64,000 bases of DNA from positions 526,703 to 590,702 of the forward strand of contig CACVBU010000789.1 in assembly GCA_902728285.1 (NCBI GenBank), read 5' to 3'. The notes below the pieces were generated by a model. It saw only the letters and a list, made by a program, of their open reading frames with translations. It was not told the DNA's origin and ran no database searches. The DNA comes from Clytia hemisphaerica. Its lineage: Eukaryota > Cnidaria > Hydrozoa > Leptothecata > Clytiidae. Each line of letters starts with the position of its first letter. Within the stretch, counting starts at the first letter, position 1. This document shows, piece by piece, positions 37,401-42,307 of this stretch. Position numbers and translations under genes: made by a program.

Positions 37401-38199
37401 TGGGCAATGCTCAAACACGTCTTCCAATACATCAAAGGAACTGTTGATAAACATTTAACTTTCCGAAAATCGCAGTTCAACCTTCGAATCCACGCATTCT
37501 GCGACGCTGATTGGGCGTCTTCAACTGATGACCGTCGTAGCATCACTGGTTATCACATTAGCCTTACCGAACATGGTCCACCAATCAGTTGGAAATCCAA
37601 GAAGCAAACCTCCGTTGCACTATCGACTTGTGAAGCCGAATACGTTTCGTTGTCAATCACATGTCAAGAAACCATCTATCTTGCTCGTCTTCTAAATGAA
37701 CTGACAGAGCACGATTTACAACCAACCATCATCAAGAACGACAATCAAGGAGCATTGTCATTGATTAAGAACCCTGTTAAACATTCTAAATCGAAACACA
37801 TTGATATTCGTTACCACTTTATTCGAGAAGTCTATTCGAATGGAAATGTAGTTATTGATTATGTACCATCTGATGACAATGTTGCAGATGTCTTCACCAA
37901 ACCACCAAAAAGACATCTCCTAGTCAAATTCGGACAATTTCTTTTCGGACAGTAAACGAAAATGAAAGTATTCCTCAAGAGGGAGTGTTGATATTTTTAT
38001 TATGTTTTTAGCTATTATTTGTCTTACTTGCTTTTTGTTCCGTATTTTATTATGTCATTTTCCATAATGGTAGATTAGCTACGCATAACGTTTTTACTAT
38101 CGAATATACTAGTTTTTCCAGCATAAAGCTGACAGTCTCAATTGTCTTTTCTATCTGCCTCCATCATGACAAGCTCAACATCGACTCTTCTTCACCTAT
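7263..38199 (-). CDS. SSX2IP: SSX2IP/ADIP-family coiled-coil protein, C-terminal half, broken by a copia insertion
   Basis: Exons read right to left: 38199-38181 plus 33858-33823 (one exon, split by copia and its target duplication), 32607-32539, 31442-31321, 31033-30986, probably 10320-10312, 10241-10113, 8819-8726, 8139-7962, 7485-7263. Every join keeps the reading frame. Excluding copia and the doubtful first exon at 38352-38269, they total 309 codons including the stop. The order of motifs matches the second half of the afadin/alpha-actinin-binding (ADIP) family: QLQMPFFMIK followed by a helical LRDRLE segment, then DELQQRLEQCK, then a charged coiled coil ending EERKNFTDYVLKVSKEREEF, equivalent to the family's ERRSFTEAAIRLGxER block. 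SSX2IP proteins act at centriolar satellites, anchoring microtubules and ciliary material, and at adherens junctions. The N-terminal half was not found. As read, the intact exon is interrupted, so this allele is probably null unless copia is absent on the other chromosome. Confidence 0.65.
7556..7629 (-). CDS. Possible alternative terminal exon of the SSX2IP-like gene
   Basis: Acceptor TTTGTTTTAG ends at 7630. The frame then reads DVEARAHAMKLKVEANEQRV and stops at TAG 7558-7556. It is phase-compatible only with the exon ending at 8726, which would skip the exons at 7962-8139 and 7263-7485 and give a shorter, helical C-terminus. It cannot be joined in frame to either of those two exons. The charged helical composition looks coding rather than random. 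Confidence 0.4.
7630..7961 (-). other. Intron with repeated GGCCCTAATTTTTAG motifs
   Basis: Several copies of GGCCCTAATTTTTAGTC and the inverted GCCGACTAA occur between about 7708 and 7945. This is probably a degraded small transposon; the ends are not clear. Confidence 0.5.
7962..8139 (-). CDS. SSX2IP: SSX2IP-like exon with STAELYRFM motif
   Basis: The acceptor (TGTTGTTATAG) ends at 8140 and the donor GTAATT starts at 7961. The exon starts with two bases completing the Gly codon begun in the upstream exon and reads ISTKHSLRMATPAFSPAP..., then PSTAELYRFMSLNY. It ends with two bases completed by the first base of the next exon. An ATG-started frame here would begin MPLKILVIVIVVIG, which looks like a signal peptide, but those codons are intron upstream of the acceptor. 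Confidence 0.7.
8347..8686. mobile_element. MITE with GGGCGTACGG tips, inside an intron
   Basis: The left end AGGTGGGGGCGTACGG is matched in reverse complement by CCCCGTACGCCCCTT at the right end. The interior repeats CGGTATTTCGGAAT on both strands. Small open frames across it (8315-8538) come from these repeats. Confidence 0.75.
8726..8819 (-). CDS. SSX2IP: SSX2IP-like exon, end of the coiled coil
   Basis: Acceptor TTTCTTTCCAG ends at 8820; strong donor TG|GTGAGT starts at 8725. Reads REEFEKERVEFYMHCISTPV, then LNKDKKLNPRS, starting in phase 0 and ending in phase 1. The REEFEKERVEF part continues the coiled coil of the next upstream exon without a break, matching the ER(K/E)xFExER portion of the ADIP family. 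Confidence 0.75.
8940..9842. mobile_element. hAT-like non-autonomous element, ~0.9 kb
   Basis: Begins CAGGGTTCCCACAGCT and ends AGCTGTGGGAGCCCTG, a 16-bp inverted repeat with the CAGGG tip common in hAT transposons. Sub-terminal motifs TTGAGGAGA and TTAAGGAG recur at both ends. The 8-bp flanks do not match cleanly, so the copy is old or the boundary is shifted. No transposase frame. It lies in the intron between the exons at 8819 and 10113. Confidence 0.65.
10078..10108. repeat. CCCACA/CCCACC simple repeat
   Basis: Short C/A-rich microsatellite immediately intronic to the donor at 10112. Confidence 0.8.
10113..10241 (-). CDS. SSX2IP: SSX2IP-like exon, central coiled coil
   Basis: Acceptor TTACCTACAG ends at 10242; donor GAG|GTACGT starts at 10112. 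It is exactly 43 codons in phase 0, from TFGLSEENYEASEKRLKK through the acidic REEEEKLCEERKNFTDYVLK block to VSKE. The ERKNFTDYVLKVSKE segment is the best family marker in the gene, corresponding to the F(T)xAxxxLxxER pattern of ADIP proteins. Confidence 0.8.
10312..10320 (-). CDS. SSX2IP: Candidate 9-nt microexon (Ile-Val-Met)
   Basis: On the minus strand GGGTTTTTTGTTACAG precedes ATTGTCATG, followed by a GTTAGT donor. This gives a 9-base exon in phase 0, separated by a 70-bp intron from the exon at 10241-10113. Both neighbouring exons also have phase-0 ends here, so including or skipping it keeps the frame. Only the splice-site quality supports it. Confidence 0.4.
10321..10854 (-). other. 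3' end of the giant intron, with two AG|GTAGGT junction motifs
   Basis: Minus-strand CTATCTAACTTTCATCATCAG followed directly by GTAGGT (junction at 10691/10690) combines a branch-point-like CTAAC, an acceptor and a donor with no exon between. A weaker case, GGTAACCAG then GTAGGT, lies at 10393/10392. Nothing else is recognised. Confidence 0.4.
10855..11775. repeat. CCGGCATATTTCCGGCAT tandem repeats, ending in a GACG microsatellite
   Basis: Four diverged units of roughly 150 bp (at about 10977, 11127, 11449 and 11605) each carry CCGGCATATTTCCGGCATTT, a GGCCGGAAAA hairpin-like motif and CATTTTGGGCATTG. The 10855-11325 block is repeated, diverged, by 11326-11720 (both start with TTTTATTGA...TTGATGGTGGG). 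A (GACG)n run lies at about 11748-11771. Frames on either strand here are repeat artefacts. Confidence 0.8.
12292..12501 (+). CDS. Unrecognised small open frame with coding-like composition
   Basis: An ATG at 12292 opens 69 codons: hydrophobic LLSCACTFGFYIPGE, then basic VRFLRYRKHHFDPSDGTFSY, then RRFRRFGKLV, stopping at TAA. It is richer in G/C at codon positions than its surroundings. I do not recognise the family; an exon or retro-copied fragment of a membrane protein is possible. It lies antisense inside the giant intron of the SSX2IP-like gene. No clear splice sites bound it. Confidence 0.25.
12502..14159. other. Intronic sequence, nothing recognised
   Basis: AT-rich with only short repeats (GAATGTTGACTCTG twice at about 12675-12705; a possible element edge GCCGGGTGTCCACTGG near 12994). 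No coding segment is supported. Confidence 0.45.
14160..14920 (+). repeat. Tandem array, ~184-bp unit, about four copies
   Basis: The motif GCGACCGTTCC recurs at about 14297, 14483, 14668 and 14851, a steady period of 183-186 bp. Each unit also carries CCTGTGTAAATTTGAACAAG and AAACCCGACACAGATTTTTT. The core TGTAAATTTGAACAAGATTGG reappears in reverse complement in the array at 48660-49500, so these are one family. Confidence 0.85.
14921..16014. other. Intronic sequence, nothing recognised
   Basis: Holds CCAGCGCAGCTGGTTTATT near 15352, repeated at 17243, and a shorter relative at 15209. They may be remnants of one element. No gene is supported. Confidence 0.45.
16015..16560 (+). repeat. Tandem array, ~173-bp unit, three copies
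   Basis: Two almost identical copies start at GACCGACTTGGAGATAATTA (about 16020 and 16193), with a third diverged copy from about 16380. The units include ACCGCTCCTATGTGAATCGA, a diverged form of the CTCCTGTGTAAATTT motif of the 184-bp array at 14160. Confidence 0.85.
16561..17852. other. Intronic sequence, nothing recognised
   Basis: AT-rich flank of the satellite. Short frames at 17199-17553 lack any protein signal. Confidence 0.45.
17853..20639 (-). repeat. 63-bp satellite, left block (~44 copies)
   Basis: Tandem 63-bp units; on the minus strand each carries GTAAGTCTCTTAACAG or GTAAGTCTCTTCACAG followed by ATCTCATTCACTTTTCATGC. The leftmost dozen units are the most diverged (CTAATGTTTCAATGGGG variants), as expected at an array edge. 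Because 63 is divisible by 3 and the unit lacks stops in one frame, long minus-strand frames with a 21-residue repeat (starting PFETV) appear. Single-base deletions break them often and no start context is conserved. Confidence 0.97.
20643..21889. mobile_element. CACGGCGGC-tipped DNA transposon inside the satellite
   Basis: Inverted tips CACGGCGGCTAAAAATG (left) and CATTTTTTGCCGCCGTG (right) bound 1,247 bp, flanked by CTT on both sides (20640-20642 and 21890-21892) where the satellite unit has only one CTT. A 3-bp duplication with a CAC tip is compatible with the CACTA group. No transposase was found. Includes GATGACGTCATCG at about 20820. Confidence 0.85.
21890..27149 (-). repeat. 63-bp satellite, central block (~83 copies)
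   Basis: Same unit as the left block. Variant markers (CGGTCTCAAAGG, CAATCAATTTTACTACGG, AAAAGGGAATGAG and the 8-base deletion CAAAGGGGTGAATGAG at about 23935, 23991 and 26120) recur as linked blocks. This shows recent duplication of multi-unit segments. Confidence 0.97.
27150..28770. mobile_element. TTAA-flanked DNA transposon inside the satellite
   Basis: Inverted tips GGTGGTCGTTAACA and TGTTAACGACCACC bound 1,621 bp, with TTAA at 27146-27149 and 28771-28774; the undisturbed satellite unit has a single TTAA there. The TTAA duplication is characteristic of piggyBac-type integration, although the tip is not the usual CCCTTT. It contains a G/C-rich block at about 27320-27360 and two short frames (27319-27725) without recognisable similarity. 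No transposase. Confidence 0.85.
28771..30985 (-). repeat. 63-bp satellite, right block ending exactly at a splice donor
   Basis: About 35 units. The last unit ends at 30985, which is the first base of the GTAAG donor of the exon at 30986-31033. The intron's own first bases, GTAAGTCTCTTAACAG, are identical to the motif carried in each repeat. Confidence 0.97.
30986..31033 (-). CDS. SSX2IP: SSX2IP-like exon before the giant intron
   Basis: 16 codons in phase 0, ELKEGYSQEAFERALL, after acceptor TTTTTGTAG and before donor GTAAGTCTC. It continues the coiled coil from QEAIIQ in the preceding exon. The intron that follows runs 20.7 kb to 10320 (or 10241), far longer than the others, and is mostly satellite. 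Confidence 0.75.
31321..31442 (-). CDS. SSX2IP: SSX2IP-like exon with DELQQRLEQCK motif
   Basis: Acceptor TTTTGATTATAG ends at 31443; donor CAA|GTAGGT starts at 31320. It reads a Lys/Ser-rich linker (QSPKKDEKSSLTINPSS) and then DELQQRLEQCKAVITGQEA. The latter matches the ADIP pattern in which a short helix with QCKEx(I/V)xxQQ follows a disordered linker. The first two bases complete a Glu codon split with the exon at 32539. Confidence 0.78.
31487..31766. mobile_element. 280-bp Tc1/mariner-type MITE in an intron
   Basis: CCTTATTGGAACTAATTTTC at the left is matched in reverse complement at the right, with TA on both sides (31485-31486 and 31767-31768). The interior is rich in TTTCGCGG / CCGCGAAA pairs. 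No coding capacity. Confidence 0.85.
31769..32315. other. Intronic sequence with small inverted repeats
   Basis: Contains ATATGTGTAGATA twice (about 31921-31972), an AGGGCAAAAA...TGCCCTTTAAATGCATATGCATT palindromic patch and GTCCGATAAAAGTCGGGC near 32140. No gene is supported. Confidence 0.5.
32316..32476. mobile_element. Second copy of the TTCATGATATGCACCACTG MITE
   Basis: 161 bp, the same family as 6559-6712 but inverted. Both tips are intact and the internal CACCCAATACGTCACTT / AAGTGACGTATTGGGTG hairpin is better preserved than in the first copy. Confidence 0.88.
32539..32607 (-). CDS. SSX2IP: SSX2IP-like exon
   Basis: Acceptor TTTCTTTATAG ends at 32608 and donor GTATTG starts at 32538. 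Reads VEDKFQQILANLRDRLENTT then PK. Phase 1 at both ends, matching its neighbours. It follows directly on MPFFMIKT and resembles the family segment in which a LPxxxx(R/K)E motif leads into a long helix ending in LRxRxExL. Confidence 0.75.
32608..33182. other. Intronic sequence, nothing recognised
   Basis: AT-rich. A 60-codon frame at 32903-33085 has no supporting signal. Confidence 0.45.
33183..33500. mobile_element. piggyBac-type MITE, 318 bp
   Basis: Canonical arrangement TTAA|CCCTTT ... AAAGGG|TTAA: target duplications at 33179-33182 and 33501-33504 and tips CCCTTTAACTTTCG / CACTGAAAGGG. An inner inverted pair CCTATTTGCCAGA / TCTGGCAAATAGG with TGCCGACA sub-repeats is also present. No coding capacity. 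Confidence 0.88.
33531..33793. mobile_element. MITE with CACCCCTGT tips in an intron
   Basis: CACCCCTGTC at the left and GACACAGGGGTGT at the right, with CTTCGCA duplicated on both sides (33524-33530 and 33794-33800; 7 of 8 flanking bases agree). The interior repeats CAATGGGGAT and CCAGCGGGGAC; the latter also appears around 50490-50520. It ends 28 bases from the donor of the copia-bearing exon. Confidence 0.75.
33864..34058 (+). repeat. copia 5' LTR
   Basis: 195 bp, TGTTGATATT...AAGCTCAACA. An ATG at 34044 inside its 3' end opens the short upstream reading frame of the element. Confidence 0.97.
34044..34088 (+). CDS. Short leader frame starting in the copia LTR
   Basis: ATG at 34044 lies within the LTR. 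Fourteen codons run through the primer-binding site and stop at TAG 34086-34088. It is in the same frame as the gag-pol frame that follows, with no other stop between them. Either the stop is a point mutation of the true start region, or it is read through at some rate. I cannot decide from the sequence. Confidence 0.5.
   Translation: MTSSTGYGPSANNL
34059..34074 (+). promoter_or_regulatory. copia primer-binding site (initiator tRNA-Met anticodon arm)
   Basis: GGTTATGGGCCCAGTG directly abuts the 5' LTR. It is complementary to the anticodon stem-loop region of initiator tRNA-Met (CTGGGCCCATAACC), as known for Drosophila copia, which primes from a tRNA half rather than the tRNA 3' end. Confidence 0.85.
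34089..37955 (+). CDS. copia gag-pol polyprotein
   Basis: One open frame of about 1,288 codons from just after the TAG; the first in-frame ATG is at 34155. It makes capsid, protease, integrase and reverse transcriptase/RNase H for replication through RNA. Domains by position: Gag; zinc knuckle CFNCGAAGHKSTDC at 34698-34739; protease active site VDCGATTH at about 34941, with Cys in place of the usual Ser of D-S/T-G; zinc-binding GAG-pre-integrase from WHKLLGHCN at 35340; integrase D (HTDLAG, 35526), D (SDNGGE, 35754) and E (NGTAERN, 35862) with D-X35-E spacing; RT with MDVKSAYLHA at 36762 and VWVDD at 37011; RNase H with CDADWAS (37503), CEAEY and NDNQGAL. It ends at TAA 37953-37955, 30 bases before the 3' LTR. 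No stop or frameshift within it. Confidence 0.95.
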   Translation, partial: QNIAFDGDERKFELWEVKFLGYMNIRKLKHVFVSEDEITAEKNELAFSELIQFLDERSISLIMRDARDNGRLAFKILKEHYAGSGKPRIITLYTQLTSLIKRNNESITDYILRAESAANALRTAKETVSDGLLVAMVVKGLPDQYKSFIAVTTQSEDVVQDFQKFKQALKNFEDTEQTRNKRPDSTEGDNIMKTDSYRTKKLTCFNCGAAGHKSTDCRKPKKQNYDKPYCSYHKTDSHSNETCRKQKQQHTAKTVSDESEGHSFVFTVEDSNKLLLKTSSDKFLVDCGATTHIVNTDSNFIDIDTTFKPDQHFIELADGSRSNNLAKKKGTVSISLLSSTGKVVNAKLDNVLYVPSFPQCIFSVQAATKKGTKLNFEGDHAELITTDGTTFPIEQHGRLYYLCKTSVSDTRTESLKTWHKLLGHCNLSDVKKLEGVAQGMNISDKSDLDCETCILAKQTNNRNRDADIRATKPFELVHTDLAGPVDPVAKDGHRYAMIFVDDFSGCSFTYFLKNKSDALQATEKFLADTNPFGNVKTFNFHTEFLPTGDTDRLRSDNGGEYISAEFKALLLKYNIKHELTSPYSPHQNGTAERNWRTLFEMARSLLIEANLPKSLWTYAVLTATHIRNRCYVQRLKTTPYSVITGRKPDISKMHLFGSVCYPLIHDPKKLDPRCKKGYFVGYDRDSPSYLVYHPDKRTVMKYRLVKFTDKFETKPESDVLLPPTEPEEQEVKTETEPSKPVVSPEQRKSYPLRSRQQPMKDEDVKEDTDSINHIDFCYLVNAPLTYQEAMTSPDSQKWAAAMDDEIKSLQLNNTYTLTEPPENKSIVGGKWVYHIKGNPDSPIYKARFVAKGYSQIQGIDYTETFSPTARMESVRTIMQIAIQNDLVLHQMDVKSAYLHAPIDEDVYVTPPEGYEPVNKVWKLNKSLYGLKQSGRNWHTLVHDYLINELSFKQSSADPCVYFQQGGTAILLVWVDDIIIATRTESHMAQLKSKFSSKFKMKDLGELSTFLGINFKQTEEFITMSQSHYLEAVLKTFNLWDCKPRSTPCEQNLKAYNDSKSDETDNQKYRKMVGSLIYAMTCTRPDIAFVVTKLSRHLSCPESSDWAMLKHVFQYIKGTVDKHLTFRKSQFNLRIHAFCDADWASSTDDRRSITGYHISLTEHGPPISWKSKKQTSVALSTCEAEYVSLSITCQETIYLARLLNELTEHDLQPTIIKNDNQGALSLIKNPVKHSKSKHIDIRYHFIREVYSNGNVVIDYVPSDDNVADVFTKPPKRHLLVKFGQFLFGQ
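37986..38180 (+). repeat. copia 3' LTR
   Basis: Identical to the 5' LTR over 195 bp as far as I can read. Preceded by the polypurine tract AAGAGGGAG at 37977-37985. Confidence 0.97.
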
Positions 38200-38268
38200 C
38201 TGTAAATGCAAAATGAGGGAGGATAAATTGATTTCATAAGAAATAAAACAAGACCGGCTTTTTCTCAC

Positions 38269-38352
38269 CACTTCGTTTTTCCGTTCAGTGAATAAAATTC
38301 TCACAAGAAATTTTAGGTAATTCAAATTCCCTTTGAAAAGCTTATTACACAT
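38269..38352 (-). CDS. Possible upstream exon of the SSX2IP-like gene
   Basis: Minus-strand ATG at 38352-38350 opens 28 codons (MCNKLFKGNLNYL...ERKNEV) ending in phase 0 at a strong TG|GTGAGA donor. It is separated by a 69-bp intron from the copia-bearing exon, which starts in phase 0. The splice geometry fits, but the protein segment does not resemble the ADIP family, and an in-frame stop lies three codons upstream. It may be an alternative start or chance. Confidence 0.3.
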
Positions 38353-38567
38353 CAGCCTTTAGTGGCGTGGTCTTCTTCTTTTGTACAAAAGTAAAAAGGA
38401 AAAGTCAAGGCCTTGCCTTGTGAAACGTTTTTCGATACTATTCAAATGTCTAAAATAGTTTTATGCTCCATCACAGAAACTCAAGAAAATCTCTCTCAGA
38501 TGGAAAATAGTTTTGGCGGGAATTTGCTTGGTTTGTTTTTAGAAGTCCTTGAAATGCTGTGCGTCGA

Positions 38568-39090
38568 CGAAAGCAGCCACCGAGGGCAAACGACGGAATA
38601 GCTGTTCCGGAAACCCCCCTCAGCTAGAAATGGCCTAGGTGTTCCGGGAAATTTTCAAAAAATTTGCTCCTGGAAATACATAGCTGTTCCCTGGAAAAAT
38701 CCTAAAAGTTCTATATCAGCTTTCCAGCTGGAAATTCACATGTGTTCCGGGTTGATTCCATGTAATTTTCACAACTGATATAGAACTTGGGAGCTGTTCC
38801 TGTAGCCAACTAGCTGGAAATCTGGAGCTGTTCCGGTCGAGACTCGGAGATTAAGTTGTTTTTTCTGGACAAAGATTGAGCTGTTCCTTGAATTGGCCAG
38901 CTGGAAATTTAGAGCTGTTCCGGTCGATTTTTCGGAGCTGCTCCTTAGACAGTTTAAAACAAGACGCTCCTGGAAAACTTCCCTACTGGAGTAGGAACGG
39001 CTAAACTTTTTGCCGGCAAATTGAAAAAAATTGAAAAAAATGAGCTGTTCCTCTACAGTAGGGCACTTTTCCAGGAGTAATTTGTGTTCC
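38568..39090. mobile_element. AAGCAGCC-tipped element, left-end copy with GAGCTGTTCC motif array
   Basis: Starts CGAAAGCAGCCACCGAGGGC and then carries many copies of GAGCTGTTCC, CCAGCTGGAAAT and TCCAGGAG on both strands. Its right terminus is not found nearby. A mirror copy with the opposite end lies at 62640-63063 and a complete relative at 56259-56811. Confidence 0.6.
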
Positions 39091-39689
39091 GTGCTGTCTT
39101 AATTTAAAAACTCTTGATTTTAAAACACGGGGGTGACATAAAATGTAAGCTATGATAGCAAGCAATTGTAAAATTAGAAAAGAATTTCTACCATAACTTT
39201 CATAGTTTAGAAAATTACATCGTTCGAATGAGAGTTTTTTACAAAATCATGAAAGTAGCAGAAAATAAAATGCCAGCGTAAAACTAAACTATCTTGTAAC
39301 CCCCGTCTTTACACGAAGTAAGAAAATAGAATTTGCAAAATGGTAGCAGAGTGGCGCGAAATTATTTTTTTCTGGTTGGTATCAAAGTACAACTTAGCAA
39401 AAGTTAAAGCTATTTCAAAGTAAATCTTAACCTAACATCATGATCCTTGCCACAAATCACTGATTAACTATATGAAACGCTTTCGCAGTTATTCTCGAAG
39501 AAACTGGGGAGGATATTTTTGTGGTTCTTTGAGCAAAAATGGACTAATCTTTTAACAACTCAACTTATGACATCTTGGTGGATCACAACTAAATAAAATG
39601 AAACACTGTCAAGAAGAACACTGAAAACATCAAACTTCAAAACTGACAAACATGACCAGGTATGTTTTTTTTTTAACTTTTAAGTTCTA
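39091..39689 (+). other. Non-repetitive stretch with a possible first exon
   Basis: A plus-strand segment ends ATGACCAG|GTATGT (donor at about 39660), which could be a short first exon with an initiator ATG. Its phase fits the acceptor at 45789 (see there). No promoter motif is evident. Confidence 0.25.
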
Positions 39690-40011
39690 TACCAGACTCT
39701 CCCACTCGATACAATCGATAACCTTTTTCCAACCATTGATGACCGATCAATAACTGATTGATTGATTGGATATCGACCGACTGATGGTGATGGGGTATCA
39801 AGCCTGGTCTATAAATAATTTGCTATGTATCTTTTTTTACCAATGTTTTGTTCAATGGATAGGCAACCAAATCTCACTTCTCAAAAATTAAAAAAGATTA
39901 TCAAGTAAGTTAATAATGGGATAATAAGTTTCCACAAGGAAAAAATTTTGTCGATTTTTCAGATGACAAATAAGTCTCCTGAATGAAAATCTGAAAAGAC
40001 GGCCGCCACAT

Positions 40012-42307
40012 AGAACGTACGCACTAAGAGGGAGGGGGATCTTTTCAAAAGCTTGTGCTTTTGACAGGGGGAGGGGTCAAATGGATGGAATTGTTACGTA
40101 CTTGGGTAACTTAATGCATGTCCCAATTTCTTCAAAAGCTACTTTTATTTCTATATTTCTTTTTGTATTTATGATGTCATAATTAGGTTTTCTTAACCCC
40201 ATTCAACCTAGGCTTTTAGAGGCGGTTTAGAACTAGGGATGGGGGGGGCTTTCCTGTACCACCCCTTAACTTTTGATCTAGTGAGTCTTTTTGGATGAAA
40301 TTTGGCACACAAGATCCTTGTCACATAAGGCAACTTTTGACAAAAGTCTTTTTGATGACTTCACTCATCATGCACAAAGTGAGCAAAAACAAAAATTTCC
40401 TTTTGTTCTTTTAAATAGCTATTGTATTCTAAAACAAAGGCTTCAGAAAAAAGTTGCCTGAGTCTAAAATGCTTATTTTACAAAGAGAAAATATTTTCTT
40501 AGCCCGTTTTTGCTCGTAAAATCTTTTGAATTAGAATTAGAATAAAAAGAGAATCATTGTTCGTTTGTTAACTACAAAATACCAGTTGTTTCTTTATCTT
40601 GCGCTTCTTAAAGAGGCCCCCCAGCGGTTGGCGTGATGGCGTGATGGAGGGTTTTTCGTGGCGTGATGCCGTGAAATTCTGGAAAAAACGGTGTGATGGC
40701 GTGAAAATGAAGTGCCGGCGTGATCGTGAAATCGAGTTTTTTTTAGGCGTGACGGCGTGAAATTTGCAGTTCAGCGTGATCGTGAAAATTATATTTATTA
40801 GTTGAATCGTATTTCTATGTCCAATTTAGCCAATTTAGGAGGGTTTAAATTTCAAAATTTTCTTGGTCGGCCCCAACTATGGTGGGACCTCCTATAGGGC
40901 CTCCTAAGTCCTATAGATCTCACTTTAACATAACTTAACTTAAACATAAAAGAAACGGTGCAAACAGTTCTATTTATCTGCCATTTATCCTTGTAACTTA
41001 TGATTGTTTTTAGCAGTTGCTAGCTAGTCTTCAAAATAATAAAGTCGAATGCTATGAGAGGGTCGAAAATTGAAAAGTTTCCCCGTCAGCGCAAACCATG
41101 GTTGCGCTTCCTCCGTAACTAACATTTTCCTCTCTTTCTTAGATGCTTATTCTTATAGATGCATCAAAGACATCCAGGTCCTTTATTTCAGGAAAACGAC
41201 ATTTGTAGCAAAGCCTTAAACAGAAAGAAGCAACAGGTTTATTATGAGGTGTAATTTTAAGCAGATTGATCAAAGGAATCCTATGATGTTTAAAAACCAT
41301 ATTTTGGAAAAAAGAGAGTAAATGAGGGCAATTTTAGCCATACTAAATTGAAAATTTCTCCCGTCTGCGCAAACCATGGTTGCGCCTCCTCGTTCTCCTT
41401 TTGAAAACTATTCACGCTAATTCACAATTAATGCCCATGGGTCCCGTCAACGGGGGACCAGGGGGTATGGCCCCTCATGTTGATTGTACTTTTAAAAGAT
41501 TTCCATTATTTTTACAAGAATTATTTTTCAAATTGAATTGAAATGGGTCCTGAAATAGCACTTTGAACCCTTCTAAATTCTAAAAAATTTTCTCCGTTAC
41601 CCAACCATGGTGGGCTTTGTCAAATTCACTCAAATATACCTCAGCCCTCAAACCGGTGCCCTTTGATGTGACCAGTTGTCCAACAATTTTTGATGCATAA
41701 GTCAAGATTACGTCATTTTTCCTATCGAAAACACCCAAAAAACTCTGTGTAAAACCCCTGTGTATTACTAAAAATAGAAAAGCAGAGATCAAATTTCTAC
41801 CGGATTTTTCGGGTGTTTTCGATAGGAAAAATGGTATAATCTTGACTTACGCATATGAGAATGCCGAAAAACTGATTGACGACCAAACACACATATATTT
41901 GGGTAAAAATTAAGTTTATATAACAAAATATGAGCGTGAAAACTAAATTTTCTAGGCGTAATGGCGTGAAATCCGAAAAAAATTGGCGTGATCGTGAAAA
42001 TCAAATTTTTCAGGCGTGATGGCGTGAAATCGAAAAAAAATTGGCGTGATGGCGTGAATTTTGAGTCCGCTGGGGGGCCTCCTTAAACGCATCAAGGAAA
42101 AGAAAAGGTTTCTTAATAAACAGTTTAGAGTTTCATAAATGAATAAAGGTTCGAACCAAACGATTAGAATTCCAAATTTTCTTCCACCGAGGGGGGGGGG
42201 TGAATGAAAAAGTACGTACTTACTAGAGGGGGTATAGCCATTTGTGTACGCTTGCGTACAGGGGGAGGGGGTACTTGATTTTCAACATCTTAGTGTGTAC
42301 GTACTAT
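40012..42307. mobile_element. GTACGCACTAAG-tipped element (middle nesting level)
   Basis: The left tip GTACGCACTAAGAGGGAGGG is matched by CTTAGTGTGTACGTAC at the right. Sub-terminal GGGGGAGGGG runs lie near both ends. It is split by the element at 40613-42081. Confidence 0.55.
40613..42081. mobile_element. GAGGCCCCCCAGCGG element, copy A (innermost)
   Basis: Tips GAGGCCCCCCAGCGG and CCGCTGGGGGGCCTC, flanked by CTTAAA on both sides (40607-40612 and 42082-42087). Both ends carry arrays of GGCGTGAT / GGCGTGAAA, in the same direction at both ends. The middle has an inverted pair around 41690-41870 built from TCAAGATT..TTTTTCCTATCG. No transposase. Copy B is at 59097-62157. Confidence 0.85.

Larger units (their letters stand above)
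33864..38180 (+). mobile_element. Complete Ty1/copia LTR retrotransposon
   Basis: 4,317 bp from TG to CA with two LTRs that I read as identical over all 195 bp, flanked by the 5-bp duplication TCGAC (33859-33863 and 38181-38185). A primer-binding site follows the 5' LTR directly and a purine tract AAGAGGGAG precedes the 3' LTR. There is a single gag-pol frame and no envelope gene. Identical LTRs imply insertion too recently for mutations to accumulate. Confidence 0.97.
33823..38199 (-). pseudogene. SSX2IP: SSX2IP-like exon interrupted by copia
   Basis: Without copia and one TSD copy this is a 55-base exon: acceptor TTTGCATTTACAG ending at 38200, 18 codons reading IGEEESRQLQMPFFMIKT plus one base, donor ACAG|GTATGG at 33822. 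Copia sits between codons in the EES part, in the opposite orientation to the gene, adding 4,322 bases with many stops. The flanking coding bases are otherwise undamaged, which fits a very recent hit. Confidence 0.75.

Noticed and set aside
33864..38180. Endogenous retrovirus
   Set aside because: The domain order (integrase before reverse transcriptase), the 5-bp TSD and the lack of an envelope gene place it in Ty1/copia.
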